Translations under genes and position numbers: made by a program
The notes under the pieces: model-generated
What the model was told of the DNA's origin: nothing
The model's database searches: none
The model's input: only the letters and a program-made list of their open reading frames with translations
Assembly: GCA_033557685.1 (NCBI GenBank)
Contig: JAWQRN010000056.1
Coordinates: 1 to 44,697 of the forward strand
Length of the DNA stretch: 44,697 nucleotides
Reading direction: 5' to 3'
Source of the DNA: Sperchopsis tessellata
Taxonomy: Eukaryota > Arthropoda > Insecta > Coleoptera > Hydrophilidae
Part shown: positions 22,701-33,930 of the stretch, one piece after another
Layout: every line of letters begins with the position of its first letter
Position numbering within the stretch: the stretch's first letter is position 1

Positions 22701-25700
22701 GCCTATTGCTATTTTTATTTTATTTTACAAAAAGGCAAGAATCTCAATCTTTTAAATAAAATAACCTTTATAAATACATATCTTCTATCATAAAGGTAAT
22801 TTTGATGAAATTATATGTTACATAAGATATATTTGTTTTAAGTAATAAGTTCCAAAATGTAAACTTTTATTATTTGAAATGTAAACATACCTTGTATAGA
22901 ATTAAGTTACTTTGTAAGCGCTTCGGTAGCCGTATAGGTAAGAGCGTTGGAACGTTAGCTATGCGACTCCGAGGTTGCCCGGGTTCAAATCCCCGCCCAG
23001 GAGAACTTTCTTAGGTAAAATCTCAGGGGTTTGGAGTCAATTCGTCAAAAATGATTAGAATTGGTTTAAAACACATAGTTGTTGGCAATGACCTAAAGGC
23101 TACAGTCATTAATTGATATGAAAAAAGTTACTCTGTACATATAAAGTATTATTTAAAAAAAGATTTATGGAGCAACAAAATTCACAAAAGTAATAGGCAC
23201 TAATAACAGTATAAAAACCAACTTTTACAAAAGGCATCTGATTCACTGCTTGCTACAAGATAATATAATAAATTATAATTAAAAATCTAAACTACAATCG
23301 ACATGCTGATGATTGCTAATAAGCTACAAACAGAATGGAACTTAAAGTAAATGTATAATAAATGTAAGTGTGGGTGTTTGAAAGTGAGACTGTGAAATTG
23401 ATTGTGTAATTAGCTTAAAAGTTAAAGCTAGAGTAAGTAGACAAGTTGTTATATTTGAGTAGCACATTTTAAGAGATGGAAGAATTGAATTGGAGGTTGA
23501 TATATATATATAGATCGAAAAGTACTTTGTTGATGATTACAAATATAAATGACTTAAAAAAGAGGCTAAAGTAGCTGGGTATAGAATTAATGTGCTGAGG
23601 GACAATGTTACTGGCCACAAGAGGAAAGTTTCTTATGAAAGTAAGTAATACACCGACTACAAACTAGGTGTTTATTATAACACAAAGTGGTACATCTTAT
23701 ATTAGGGTACTATTAACTAATCTTGATTACAAATTAAGCGGTTGTGACATTACATATTACTAAGTAAAGAATTAAAATATATAAAACGCCCCTTTTTTAA
23801 AGTTAAAATTATTTCTACTACTATTTCTAGTTGAAGCTTTTGATGCTGTATTACTAACTCGTGGAGGATAAATAATCTTAATCTTCTTTACGTGTGTCTT
23901 TCTACTGGATCTACTTCTTTCTATAAGGGTAGTTTCTTGATATTTTGGTGCCATATCAGAGTGAAATTCTGATAACCTTTCTCGAGGACCCGGTGTAGAT
24001 GGGCTTTTTTCACAGGTCTTGTCCTTGACTTTCATCTAGGTCTGACTGGTCTTATTTTATTATTTTTGGAATCGGTCATTTAATTTTTGCATGACAACAT
24101 TGTATTTATTGTTTGAAATTGCATCAGGCTATTAAAGTCTACTAAGCCTTCACTACCCACAACTGTCATTAAGAAAGCAATTTGTTGTACCGAACATACT
24201 GTCATTGTCTGATGCCTCTGTTTCTAAGAATTCCAGTTATCCATTTTTTTTAAAACCACTAACTAGGTTTACGAGAATATTTTGTTTTCAGAATTCTTTT
24301 TTCTATTTTATTTATTTCAATTATGTACAAGCACCGTACAGCTCTAGGTTATGTATTTCGAAAATTTTTACTGTTTACAAGTACAGTATAAATCTAAGGT
24401 ATTTGTTTCAAGATGTCTTTCAAAATGCTGTTTACAAGCCAGTACAATATGAGTGTTTTTGATTACGAACATGTGTGAATCGCATGAATCACAAATATGT
24501 ATTTTCTTCATTACACCTAACACCATGTCTTATGGTAATCGAACAGTTGAAAATAAATGGCATTGGATACAAATTAGGTGTATATTAATTGTAATTAAAT
24601 GTGGTACATCAGATTCTAGTGTACATAACAAGAGTGTACTATCAACTACATTATTGTAATACATAACACTAAGAAGTGAAGGCAGGCTTAACAACAAATA
24701 GATGTATGATATTGGTGAGATTCTAATATGGAGAACAAATAGAAGGGTATGAATGACAGAGTGCACAAATTAGTTATAGGCTAGATAGGTTTGTCGGGAT
24801 AGAAGGGAATTGAGAAGGCTTCTTGCCTATTCTGAAAGTAATGAAAACATATATTTTTAGTTGAACTTAAACATTAACAATAAAACTAAATTAAATCTAA
24901 TGGGTACACACACTCTGGTGTACACACCATACAACACTGCCTACTTGACCAACTCTAGGTCGCACCCGTATCATTCCAACCATTTTCTAAATCATATCTT
25001 TCGTAGATATGGACTAACCTCAAACTATCAGTGTTAGACTTGTCTTGTAGCAGACTTGAAATCTTCTCAAATAGAATTATGCTTTACTACTTGGGTTTCC
25101 ACGTATTAATCTATTAACAACTTTTCAAAATGTACAATTTCTATATAACGAATGGCGAAAAACACAAATATTGGCTCGTAGGGAATGTTCCGTACTAGAT
25201 TAATTTTAAAGTATCATTCCCAATAAATGCTACAACATATAAGATAGGATTATTTAGAGATTGATGATTTTAAAAATTGCATAATTTTGAAGAATTATTC
25301 CATAGGGATAAGCAGGGGACTCTACCATATGAGTCATATTACTGGGTCCTGGCATGCCTTATATATACGAAAAATAGAAACATAAACATAACTACTACTA
25401 ATGTAATATTAATTAATGAAACTATTGAATCATATACATAAATTGCCTAAATAGTTACGAAAAAATTCGATATTCTTTTTTAGTCATGTCTGGTAAAACG
25501 CCATGACAGCCAAAAATTAGACAAAAATATATTAAAAGAATTTGTAGAACATTTATTTTGAATCAATGACAATGTTCAACCAAAGGTGAGCAAAAAGTAA
25601 AGTATACCAACCAAGATTTTTGCCCCCACCATAATTAGAAATATTGGATGATTCTTTTACACAATTATAAATTTATAAACTATATTGTAAATATATATTA

Positions 25701-26244
25701 TCTAGAACTAAGGATTTAAAAACCTGATAGAAATCATACTATTCACACATTGGTTATATTGATTAAAATATAAAAATAGAATGTTAATTTTTTTTTTGTT
25801 CTTTTAGATGTACATCTGTATTCCTCAAATCCTCTAGGTGATATTTTCCTTAATACTATTACAAACCATATTGACCCTTCTGTATCAATGGACAATTTAT
25901 TAATATGGATTGATAGTTTGCCAAAAAAAGAACCAAAACCATTAATAGTAACTGATATTAGGGAAATGAGTGATGCTGCTTTATGTTTAACAAAGGTTGT
26001 TAAACATGCAAAACTAGAAAAATACACTAGGCAAAATAAGAAAATGTATGATCTATGGAATACCTTAGATACAGATACCTTTGATATGGGCACGATATGG
26101 GATGATAATCTTCATTGTGACCCTAAAGATGAAAAAGATGAAATTTTAGCACCATCAATAACAGCTCAGACAAAAGTGTCTGAGTGGTTGAATTTGAAAC
26201 TTGATGACAGTGAGAATTCCTTAAAAGATATGTTTGATGAATAA
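16619..26244 (+). CDS. TAF1C-like RNA polymerase I TBP-associated factor (611 residues, three exons)
   Basis: Join of 16619-16741, 20617-21892 and 25808-26244. TAF1C is a subunit of SL1/TIF-IB, the TBP complex that recruits RNA polymerase I to rDNA promoters in the nucleolus. The central part looks like the degenerate beta-propeller of TAF1C. Blocks that follow human TAF1C in order are a repeat ending LVIMDRLSLHLLDKR, then ICKVDRRKFATVKKWPHML (human: LYLVDERLPLVPMLKWNHGL), then DLPTRLNLSTTGIAICL. Across the exon 2/3 join, DVHLYSSNPLGDIFLNTI corresponds to human GLVLFQLSAAGDVFYQQL. The tail is acidic (DDSENSLKDMFDE). The exon 2/3 join is strong: a GTAAGT donor, phase 1, and a TTTTAG acceptor that continues the homology. 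Exon 1 is inferred from a good ATG, 41 open codons, a GTAAGT donor and matching phase. No homology confirms it, and further small exons in the 3.9-kb intron cannot be excluded. AT-rich codon use is like the surroundings. Confidence 0.75.
16895..17128. mobile_element. piggyBac-type MITE flanked by TTAA
   Basis: A 234-bp inverted-repeat element lies between TTAA (16891-16894) and TTAA (17129-17132). Its ends share TTTCTTGCTATA-GGCCC in inverted orientation. The inversion continues through CAAGTACTTTTTCTACGC and the palindromic CCACTGGTGGGCC almost to the centre, so nearly the whole element folds into one long hairpin with a ~25-nt AT-rich loop. There is no coding capacity. The TTAA duplication points to a piggyBac-type transposase. 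It sits in intron 1 of the TAF1C-like gene. Confidence 0.85.
17133..20616. other. Intron 1 of the TAF1C-like gene, mostly featureless
   Basis: Very AT-rich DNA with no recognisable gene, apart from a GC-richer segment at 19505-19673 (listed separately). Short runs of TATATATA are present. No extra exon with good splice sites and homology was found. Confidence 0.45.
19505..19673 (-). pseudogene. Coding-like segment of unknown identity
   Basis: In this AT-rich intron a GC-richer stretch is open for about 56 codons on the - strand (NQLLSRLASLTATSFTKEF, then EHFKLAPALAKLTPHSTW). Near its end is ATGGTAAGCG, a good splice-donor match. Codon composition differs from the background. I do not recognise the protein, see no convincing acceptor upstream, and cannot decide between an exon of an overlapping gene, a gene fragment and chance. 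Confidence 0.25.
20617..21892 (+). CDS. TAF1C-like exon 2 (main propeller exon)
   Basis: The exon begins after a polypyrimidine tract and TTTCAG (20611-20616). The frame is open upstream of the first Met (20650), so the start codon lies in an earlier exon. It ends at the donor GTAAGT (21893) after one base of a codon. Reading through the donor would add 11 unrelated codons and a stop at 21925-21927. Confidence 0.85.
22918..23050 (+). mobile_element. tRNA-derived SINE in TAF1C-like intron 2
   Basis: A GC-rich island starts with a tRNA-like head: A-box-like TAGCCGTATAGGTAAGAGCG at 22927-22946 and B box GGTTCAAATCC at 22982-22992, at normal tRNA spacing. The 3' acceptor half is not complementary to the 5' end, and about 60 bp of non-tRNA body follows. 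It is therefore read as a SINE and not a functional tRNA gene. The 3' boundary is approximate. Confidence 0.7.
23772..24035 (-). other. Unassigned 87-codon ORF in TAF1C-like intron 2
   Basis: Open frame rich in Ser, Arg and Lys, with no recognised domain. Just upstream on +, a stretch near 23510-23640 reads as coding-like fragments (AKVAGYRINVLRDNVTGHKR) with stops. The area may be a decayed transposon or gene fragment. Weak evidence. Confidence 0.2.
24040..25807. other. Rest of TAF1C-like intron 2, no gene
   Basis: AT-rich. The block GTTTACAAG(C/T)(A/C)(A/C)AGTA recurs near 24375 and 24430, suggesting a small decayed repeat. Nothing else is supportable. Confidence 0.4.
25808..26244 (+). CDS. 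TAF1C-like exon 3 (C-terminal)
   Basis: The acceptor CTTTTAG ends at 25807. The first two bases complete an Asp codon from exon 2, and 145 further codons follow to TAA at 26242-26244. The frame is open for 26 codons before the first Met at 25888, which shows this is an internal exon and not a separate small gene. Confidence 0.85.
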
Positions 26245-26304
26245 GTACAAAAATAATGAATAAGTGATAAATTATTGTGATATTTTTTATCTGTTATTTA
26301 TTTA

Positions 26305-26310
26305 AATAAA
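26305..26310 (+). terminator. Poly(A) signal of the TAF1C-like gene
   Basis: AATAAA lies 61 nt after the TAA stop and is followed by a T-rich stretch. Confidence 0.6.
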
Positions 26311-26999
26311 TTATACCATTTTTTGTGTCTTTTTTATCAATTTCTTCTTTTCCAAGACTAATATAAAAAAATATATGAACCATCAATTATATAATAACCT
26401 GTATGTTGTCAAGAACGTAAATGATAGGTGAAGTGTCTTAAAATAATGAACTTAGTTATTTACTAAAATATTTATGTTGGTAGTGTTGAGAATTGACAAC
26501 AATGAATTGAATTCTTTATGTTGCTTACCTAGTAACACATTTATATGGTTTGTGATACTTCCGGGAAATTACAATAAGTATTCAAATACTTCCTTTTGGA
26601 ACGATGTTTTTGAACTATTGTCCCACTTCATCTAGTTTGTGTTAACTTTTTTAGTTTTGCATTATTTTTAGTTTTTGTTACATTATTTCAGTGTCCATTG
26701 CACTATTTTGATGTGTGTTGTTTTTCACTCATTTTACTATCGTCTACACTTTAATTCTTACTGTTGTTCCTTTTGTTTACAATCCTATTATTACTATCAA
26801 TATTACATTCATTTGATATATTATCATTGCCAAGTTTGTTACACTAGCGTTTATATGATAAATATGGCAAACTATATTAAAATAACTATTGTACAGAACA
26901 ATTTCTTATGCCCAAGCACTTCTTTGATATATTCACTCCCACGACTTTTAATTTGGATCTGTGTACTCTATACATTGTCCTCTACTTTAAATTAATTTA
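26311..26999. other. No gene recognised
   Basis: T-rich intergenic DNA. The 106-codon ORF at 26675 has low-complexity composition and no domain. Confidence 0.4.
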
Positions 27000-28990
27000 C
27001 TCTTTTAATTTCTAATAATAATTTTGCATGCTTCACACTAGTTTATTTGTACTCAATTTTTTTTTTTAAAAATTGTTCTATGTGATTTCATTAAATTTTC
27101 TTCAACACCATTAGTTTTAAGATGATAAAGTTAAATTTACAAAATTCTTGAAACATTGACGAAGTAAACTGCGGGCCAGTATCACAAATTATAACAAAAA
27201 TTTTCCATAACTTTCCAAATGTAATTTCTGTTGTATTAAGATAAAACTTTCTGGCCATTTCGAAAATGCATTAAAAATTATTAGAAAAATGTTTCTCTAC
27301 ATACCTACTAATAATTGGATTTTTTTGTCATTTTCCCTCATTGTACTGGTTAATTAGCAATTTGCTATATACCTCTACAAATTTTAGGTAAGTTCCATCT
27401 TCACTGCAATTGTCACATTTTTAAAGAACATTCAATGGTAACCTAATTAGACAATTTGCCACTTAATTTTCACTGACCTTGACGAATTTATTTTTGTACT
27501 GAAACACAGCTAAATAAGCTGCCCAGCACTGTAATCTACTAGAAGAATAAATTGGTATACCTTTATACACCCCAAATTAATATTTTGATAATTTCTTTAC
27601 GTCATAAAAGATGGCTTATACCTCTGTCTATATTAGAATAGTTATTTTCTGCCTGCATCACTTATAGTGATGCAAATACGTCTGGGTTTTTCTATTCCAT
27701 ATGGGAATATGTGATCTAGCACGGCTCCTAGACCTGCTAAAAACAGGTAAAATGAAATATTAAGTCATTAGTACTAAATCTATGCCAACTGGTGTTTTTT
27801 TTGCTTTATCAAAATTTAACATCTTTTTATAGTTTTCCATATAAAGGTCGCATATAACTCGCTAGATTTTTAATGAACAAACTTTAACAAATGACTAATG
27901 AAATTTTTTTATTTGTATCTCATTTTGTGGTACTGGTGCTTCTAAATTGCTGCTAATTTTTCAGTGTCTTTAATAAAGCCATTTGTATCGATAATTTAAC
28001 ATAACTAAACTTTTAGTGAAAAAAACTCCCAATTCTCCCTCTTTAAACAGTATCTTTCATTGTTTAATTTTGCTAACGCTATTTTTAAATTTGCAAAAGT
28101 CTATTCTGGATTTGCAAGTAAATACAATTTCACTTAAAAATTATACTACTCCTTTGCATCCATGCATAGTTTTGTCTATTATTTTTAGAAAAATACACAG
28201 TCTTAACCCCAATTCAATCTGATTGTATGCTTTACTTAGGTCAAGCTTTGAAAATTCTGTGCTATTTAAAATGTATATAGATATTTGATCACAGTAGTCT
28301 GCATTAATAACATAGACTGCCATCGTGTTTGAGAACTAGTAGTAGCGGTGTACCCCACTCAGTAGTTTCTACTTTACATATGACATTAATTGGCTCATAT
28401 TTTTCTATCTCTGCTTTATCATTAAATGCAACAAATAATAATCTGAGCTTACAAAACACTGGTCTTGCCTTCTCAACAATATCTAGTTTAGCCTTTAACA
28501 ATAATTTGAATTTTCCTAAATCTTTATTGAAAAGTTCACTATATGCTTCTAAAATTTCCTGAAAATAATCCAACAAATAATCTTAACCAATAAGTAATGG
28601 ACCTCTACCTTTAACAACTAACGGCGAGCATTGTTTTACTATATTATTAATTAGACAAAAGTCTCCAATAGATTGTATTGTTACTCTAGTGTAAGATTTT
28701 AAAATTGTATTACTACTAATTTAATATGCTGAAATTTCTTTTTATACATGGTGTTAATATCAAATTCTCCTGTTCCATTTTTAATCTAATATAACTTGTT
28801 ACACAATTTTCATTAATGGGTGAATCTTTACACAACATAAATTGCAGTTTTGGAACCTCTATTCTCTAGATAATTCTGTCTAGTCTTTTGAACAAATTCT
28901 GCATTTATACTTAACTTATAATTACCTTCACCACAAGTACACTATGCACTCTTCCTGCTGGAAACATCTTGTTTACCATTGTACATGTAT
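27000..28990 (-). mobile_element. Ty3/Gypsy-type retrotransposon pol remnant
   Basis: The pol domains appear in normal order on the - strand, broken by many stops. A protease/RT junction lies upstream of 28576 (LLI then DYFQEILEAYSELF). RT follows at 28576-28141 (GKFKLLLKAKLDIVEKARPV, ETTEWGTPLLLVLKHDGSLC, FSKLDLSKAYNQIEL). RNase H is near 27760-27620 (AGLGAVLDHIFPYGIEKPRR). Integrase is near 27300-27080 (IFNAFSKWPESF, then a TNGVEEN stretch from the usual SNGQAE block). The FSKLDL and GLGAVL motifs are characteristic of Gypsy-type pol. I found no flanking long terminal repeats. Dead copy. Confidence 0.75.
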
Positions 28991-29519
28991 GTGACAATAC
29001 TCAGCTAACAAAAAAGTGTTAAGCAGTTTATCGAAGCAGGGACACCCTACATATTTTCTACTACCCTTTTTTTATGTCTTAATGATGCGATCCACATTGG
29101 AAGACTGTTCGCAGTATATAAATGTGTAACGAAGGACTCGCCATGCAAGAAGTAACACTTTTAATAATTACCAGCAAAGACAGAACATGCTAACAGCTTC
29201 TAAACTGTTTTGTATCTTTTTGAGTAATTAATATTTTTTTAAAACAGTTATATTTTTGTAATGCATAATAAACTTTTAAATAATGCATAAAATAAATAGA
29301 AAGAAGTAATTAGATTTTTGTTTAAAATATTTTGTGTGTTGCTTATATTTCTAAAGCTGGTTGTCAGCTAAGAAAAATAGTGTGAAATATGAAAAAGGTT
29401 CGCCTAAAATTGACTATAATACGATAATTATAATAAATATAAAGTACTTACGTGTTTGTAATCATCTATTAGATTAGCTTATTACTATTTCAGTACATAG
29501 ACTTCCACGCTCATAGTAA

Positions 29520-29590
29520 ATATCTATCTATAGATTTTCCGGGACATTTCGTCTACCATTGCAGGGGACATTTTCAAGATATGTAGCTCT
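29520..29590. repeat. Dispersed repeat copy B with conserved stem-loop block
   Basis: The block TGTCCC(C/T)TGCAA(C/T)(A/G)GT(A/G)GACGAAA on the - strand is shared with copy A at 8409-8446. The upstream TAGACTTCC stretch is shared too. See copy A. Confidence 0.6.
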
Positions 29591-30489
29591 TAAAAGTGCT
29601 AATTGTAGACTGCCATATAGCTTTAAAAAGTGCAAAATATATAACGACATGTAGCTCTCAGAAGTGCTAGACAAAACACTACCTAACCCATGCATTTTTT
29701 TTACATATAAGGCATATATAAAATAATACATAAGTATTCCATTTTTGATGGAAACAATACAGTAATAATAAACTTCATGATCCAATTTTTGAGAAAATTA
29801 ATAAGGTCAAAAGAGAAATTAAATATCAACTCCAAGTTACAGGGGAAAATTGAAAAATTATAGTTTAGTATTACTATTGTCACTTTTAGATGCAAGTTCA
29901 GTGGACTAGTAAAATTATTTAATTTCAATAATAATTTGAGTTCAATTTCCCCTGTAGCTCAGAAATGGTAATAGATATGTAATTTCTTTTTTGACCATAT
30001 TATTTTATCCATGTCGCCTATTGGTGTAGACTATTTTCCCTGGGAGCATCAAATTGCTATGTAAGATGTTTAGCAGGAAAATATATATTTACATTGGACT
30101 TGATTTGCTTTCAAATAAATCACCCACAACTGTAAAATACATCCAATTGTTACTACATTTTTGGTATATCTTGTTTGTTGTTCAAACAACTGCTTCAGTT
30201 ATATCTAGACCTTTTCAATCTTGTCATTATTCCATAGTTATATAAATAAAATAAAAATAGTAAAAACAAAGTAAAGGAAGACCAACAGAAGGATCATTAG
30301 TAACGGAAAATTACAAAAACTATAAACTCGACAAAACAAAAAATTTTGTCTATAATCTCGTCCTACCCTGTCAGTTGGTAGTCCTGTTTCGCATACTTCG
30401 TCTATAGTTAATTTTAATAACACAGCCTCGCTATTAAAGTGATTTTTTTAATTTTGTTTATCATGCTTGTTTTTTAGCTTGAAAAAAAT
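29591..30489. other. No gene recognised
   Basis: AT-rich. An imperfect inverted pair around TACAGGGGAAA-TTGAA (near 29838 and, inverted, 29942-29957) suggests a small decayed element. Nothing coding is supportable. Confidence 0.4.
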
Positions 30490-30700
30490 TGTTATGTATC
30501 TAAATACATAAATGGCGGCATAAAAAAGTATACCTTTGCGCATGTGCGGTTTGGAAAAATAAAATTTGCTTTATGAAATGTAGAAAGCTTTCCTTCCTAT
30601 TCTGAACACCGCCGTGACAAGAGCGAAAGGTATACACATAGTACTATAGTTTATTTCATTTATTCTTATTTTGTAAATATTATTTTGTATTTCTTCGCTT
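30490..30700 (+). repeat. 5' LTR, 3' part missing
   Basis: Starts with TG and matches the 3' LTR as far as ATATTATTTT. It then changes abruptly into the inverted internal segment, so its 3' end has been lost by rearrangement. Confidence 0.7.
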
Positions 30701-31155
30701 GGTGTTGCAGTATTTTCATGTTGGCTGTTTTGTGATCCCTGAGAAGATCGAATTGACAAATCAATTAACTATAACACTATTTCAAATAAATATAATTTTG
30801 ATTCGCCTATGTATCTTGATAATGTATTCCACCAGCCAAAAACTACAGAACAGGGATCACAAAACAGCCAACAAGAAAATACTGCAACACCAAGCGAAGG
30901 AATACAAAACGAACAGGAAGCAGCAGCAACGGAAATTCAGCAAGAACCAGTACAAGCTAATGAAGAAGATACGCAGCCGACATGCCCTTACCACCAAAAC
31001 TGCATCCCTATTTTGATGAACCATAAATTCCAAACCAGGGGGGACCACCAAAATTAGATTTATATGGGGAGCAAAAAGACGGAACAGCACGGCCTCAAAG
31101 GGCAAGGAAAACCCCTCAAAGATATTCACCGTCTAGAATAAAATAAGAGAGGAGG

Positions 31156-31415
31156 TGTTATGTATCTAAATTCATAAATGGCGGCATAAAAAAGTATACG
31201 TTTGCGCATGTGCAGTTTGGGAAAACAGAAATGCTTTATGAAATGTAGAAAGCTTTCTTCATTATTCTGAACACCGCCGTGACAAGAGTGAAAGGTATAT
31301 ACATTATATATACACATAGTACTACACTTTATTTAATTGATTCTTATTTTATATATTATTTTCATTAAATTAATTGGACATACACGTTGCTTTCTTACGA
31401 ACATAACCTCACACG
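31156..31415 (+). repeat. 3' LTR
   Basis: Starts with TGTTATGTATC directly after the polypurine tract. The 5' ~210 bp match the 5' LTR. The 3' boundary is estimated. Confidence 0.65.
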
Positions 31416-32161
31416 GGATAATAACAATGAAGGACACAACAAAAATTATATTTGTGTGCTCGAAATCGGTCGCTTAATTAAGTAATAAAATTGTGGAAAG
31501 ACAAGAGACTTCATTTAAAATGAATCACTAAACAGTTTCAACGTAGAAATCTATAATGATTCAAATCATGGTTGACAGTAGACTGGAACTACGGTATAAT
31601 GCAGTTGTAAGTGCAATAAAAATCTATCACTTCGACAACTAAGTCATATCAAACTTGTTGTTGATGTTTATTGATTAAGACAGTATGGGAAGGCTCATAG
31701 GGTACACGTATACATAGTTGTTAGATAGAAAATGAGAGGGTGCAAAACTCCACTCATTCAACCTACACATAGCTCTTGTTATATATCAAATACGTATTCC
31801 TACTAGTTCCACTGGCCCATAATTTCATATAAGGTAAAAATATGGCAAGATTTATCAGTTAATAAGTATAGCATGGAAAGACACATAGGCTCCACCCACA
31901 TCTTGTTACTTTTGGATAGACCATACATATAGTAAAAGTTAGATAAAATATAAGAGTATCACATACAGTTGGCTTATCTCACCCCTTGGAAATATGGAAG
32001 GTAACCATACAGTTTCAAATCACGTGTGGAGTTACGTTACCACGAAATCCCCATTGAGCGAAGAAAAGTAGTTTGGTGTGAGGTCTTGGCCTTACTCAAA
32101 ATATTGTCCCTTTCTATGATATAAGTGTTGAAGAACTAACTGGGACGATAAGAGATAAGTT

Positions 32162-32227
32162 GCCCGAACTCGCGAGATGGTCATAGGACAGCTCGCCCGA
32201 CCTCAGGAGATGATCACACGACAACTC
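32162..32227. repeat. 33-bp direct tandem duplication, GC-rich
   Basis: Two adjacent 33-bp units each start GCCCGA and end AACTC/AGCTC, with about 80 percent identity. A third GCCC start follows. The unit is a multiple of three and open on + (11 codons per unit), but no surrounding ORF is recognised. Confidence 0.7.
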
Positions 32228-32477
32228 GCCCATTGCTTTTTATGAAGATACAATTGAGCTATGATACAGTGACAAAATCATCTATAAATGGGTTGCCACA
32301 ATAACCATATGCGGATATTTCCTCCGCAAGGTAAGAGGTATATAGTTATTGTTCTACAGGAGTATCTTACCAACAAAATAAAATTCGTAGTATCGTGGTA
32401 GATAAATAACTCAGAACACTTTGTTTCTAACTATAATAACTTTAATAGATATATCAAAGATAATACATATTTTCCTT

Positions 32478-32540
32478 TTTATTTGTTTATTTAACGTCGA
32501 TCTATTTCCTTGGCTATGGCGAATCTCCGATGCCAGGGAT
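32478..32540. repeat. Dispersed repeat, copy 1
   Basis: TTTGTTTATTTAAC, then CTATTTCCT and GCCAGGGATT, occur in the same order and spacing at 43393-43455. Class unknown. Confidence 0.5.
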
Positions 32541-33143
32541 TTTTGTATGGAAATAACAATATGTACTTACCTATATTTTTGAATTCAACTGGTTTCAGTA
32601 CATTTTCATTTGTAAAATACACGATTCTAAAATTATTTGGATATGCGCCAAGGTTTAAAAAGTTTATTTAAATTTATTAACAGATATTTGAAGAAGTGTT
32701 ATTTGGTCGTAATAACAGTTTTTATTTGAACTGATTGTCTGAACAATGCTGGTTTCATATTTATCTGATTTATCTTGAACGAATTTCCTGTAGTATCCTA
32801 CTAACCATATTTCCTTTGGTGTTTTTAGAATTGGGTAAATTTTTATGACTTGAATTTTATCGGGGATTGGTTTTTCTCAATTTGATATTATCAAGTTTCC
32901 TACATAAATGACTTATTTCTTTAAAAATTTTGAGCTGTTTACAGATGTTGGTGCGTCCACAGTTATTGTCTACCCACAATAGATGCTGTTAGCTGTTTTT
33001 TTCTTATAAACATGAATGATTTGAGTTACTACTTACAATGTTAACTTATATTATGTGTATGTTCAAAATGCAAATACATCAATAATATGTTAAAAACAAG
33101 TATTTGTCTAAGAATTCGCTGCTTCCTAGGCCGCATATGAATG

Positions 33144-33476
33144 TATTATTTTAAAATTTGATTAAATCAAATCTCGAGCAAAGCATCTAAGTCAATATAT
33201 TAAATACAGAAATCAAATATGTATCGAACAGCGATACCTCTCATAATATGCTTACTCACGATCTTAAAGCATTTATACAAGAAATCAAATATGTATACGT
33301 ACGTGGAGTACAGCTAATTAATAACAGAGTAGTGTTAATGAAGTCTTAATGACTTAATGAAACTCGGTGTCCACTGCAATTTCGGCTTGTTCCCAAATTT
33401 TTCGATGCATATTTGATTTCTGCATTTAATATATTGACTTGGACGCTTAGCTCGAGATTTTAATTTCAAAATAATA
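33144..33476. repeat. Long inverted-repeat element (MITE-like)
   Basis: The left arm 33144-33228 and right arm 33401-33476 are inverted copies (shared TATTATTTT, ATCTCGAGC, AAGTCAATATATTAAAT, CAGAAATCAAATATG). They are separated by 172 bp, which holds a third short copy (AGAAATCAAATATGTATAC near 33280). No coding capacity. A target duplication is not certain; TA is possible. Confidence 0.75.
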
Positions 33477-33489
33477 CAATTATATGTCT

Positions 33490-33930
33490 ATGTTATGTAG
33501 TATGCATGCATTTCGTATGGATGCATTTGTGTAATATATTGTTTATTACAGCTATTTGAATTTTATCCTCTCTAGTTTGTGGTGCTCAGTAAGGATTCAA
33601 CATCGCGACCATTATTAATTTTACATGCCTTCTTTCCGAATTCCACTAGTGAGAGGTATGGGTAAACTACCTATTATTTTGGAAAAAAAATATTTTTTGT
33701 ACTTATGTTAGATGGTAGTTGTCTATTAAAGTTATTTTTTAATAGTGGTCTTTGGGGTGTAATGTGTAATTTTAAATTAATGCATTTGTTTTAAATTGAG
33801 TATGCTCTGCAAATGTTTACTACAGCTGTTTGCGCTAGTTCGCGAAACTTAGTAAGCAGCCAAGGTCGTGAAAATTATTGCTTTTACAAAACGACTTGAT
33901 TCCGAATTCCACTGATGATCTTGAAATGCA
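33490..33930. repeat. Diverged direct duplication upstream of Cdc42
   Basis: The segment about 33540-33655 (TTACAGCTATTTG, then TTCCGAATTCCACTAGTGA) is repeated with changes at about 33818-33915 (CTACAGCTGTTTG, then TTCCGAATTCCACTGATGA). No coding signal. The region before the Cdc42 start may hold its 5' UTR exon; AACCCAATGTAAGT at about 34038-34051 is one candidate donor. Confidence 0.4.

Larger units (their letters stand above)
30490..31415 (+). mobile_element. LTR retrotransposon, internally deleted and rearranged
   Basis: Two direct repeats begin with TGTTATGTATCTAAAT, at 30490 and 31156, and match closely for about 210 bp (through GGCGGCATAAAAAAGTATAC, AAATGTAGAAAGCTTTC and GAACACCGCCGTGACAAGAG). 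The second is preceded by a purine run, AAATAAGAGAGGAGG (31141-31155), a typical polypurine tract, so the element reads on +. Just before it is what looks like a polyprotein C-terminus (GGPPKLDLYGEQ, then ARPQRARKTPQRYSPSRIK and a stop at 31142-31144). The rest of gag-pol is gone. In its place a ~60-bp segment is present twice in inverted orientation (30690-30750 and 30846-30910). The right end is estimated from a CA at about 31413-31415. Confidence 0.75.
31416..33143. other. No gene; small repeats
   Basis: No coding feature. Two items stand out: a 33-bp duplication at 32162-32227 and a dispersed repeat at 32478-32540 that is shared with 43393-43455. Both are listed separately. Confidence 0.45.

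Noticed and set aside
22918..23010. A functional tRNA gene
   Set aside because: A and B boxes are present, but the two ends do not pair into an acceptor stem and a non-tRNA body follows. Read as a SINE.
29838..29957. A small MITE with TACAGGGGAAA ends
   Set aside because: The inverted match is only about 17 bp with an indel, and no target duplication is visible.
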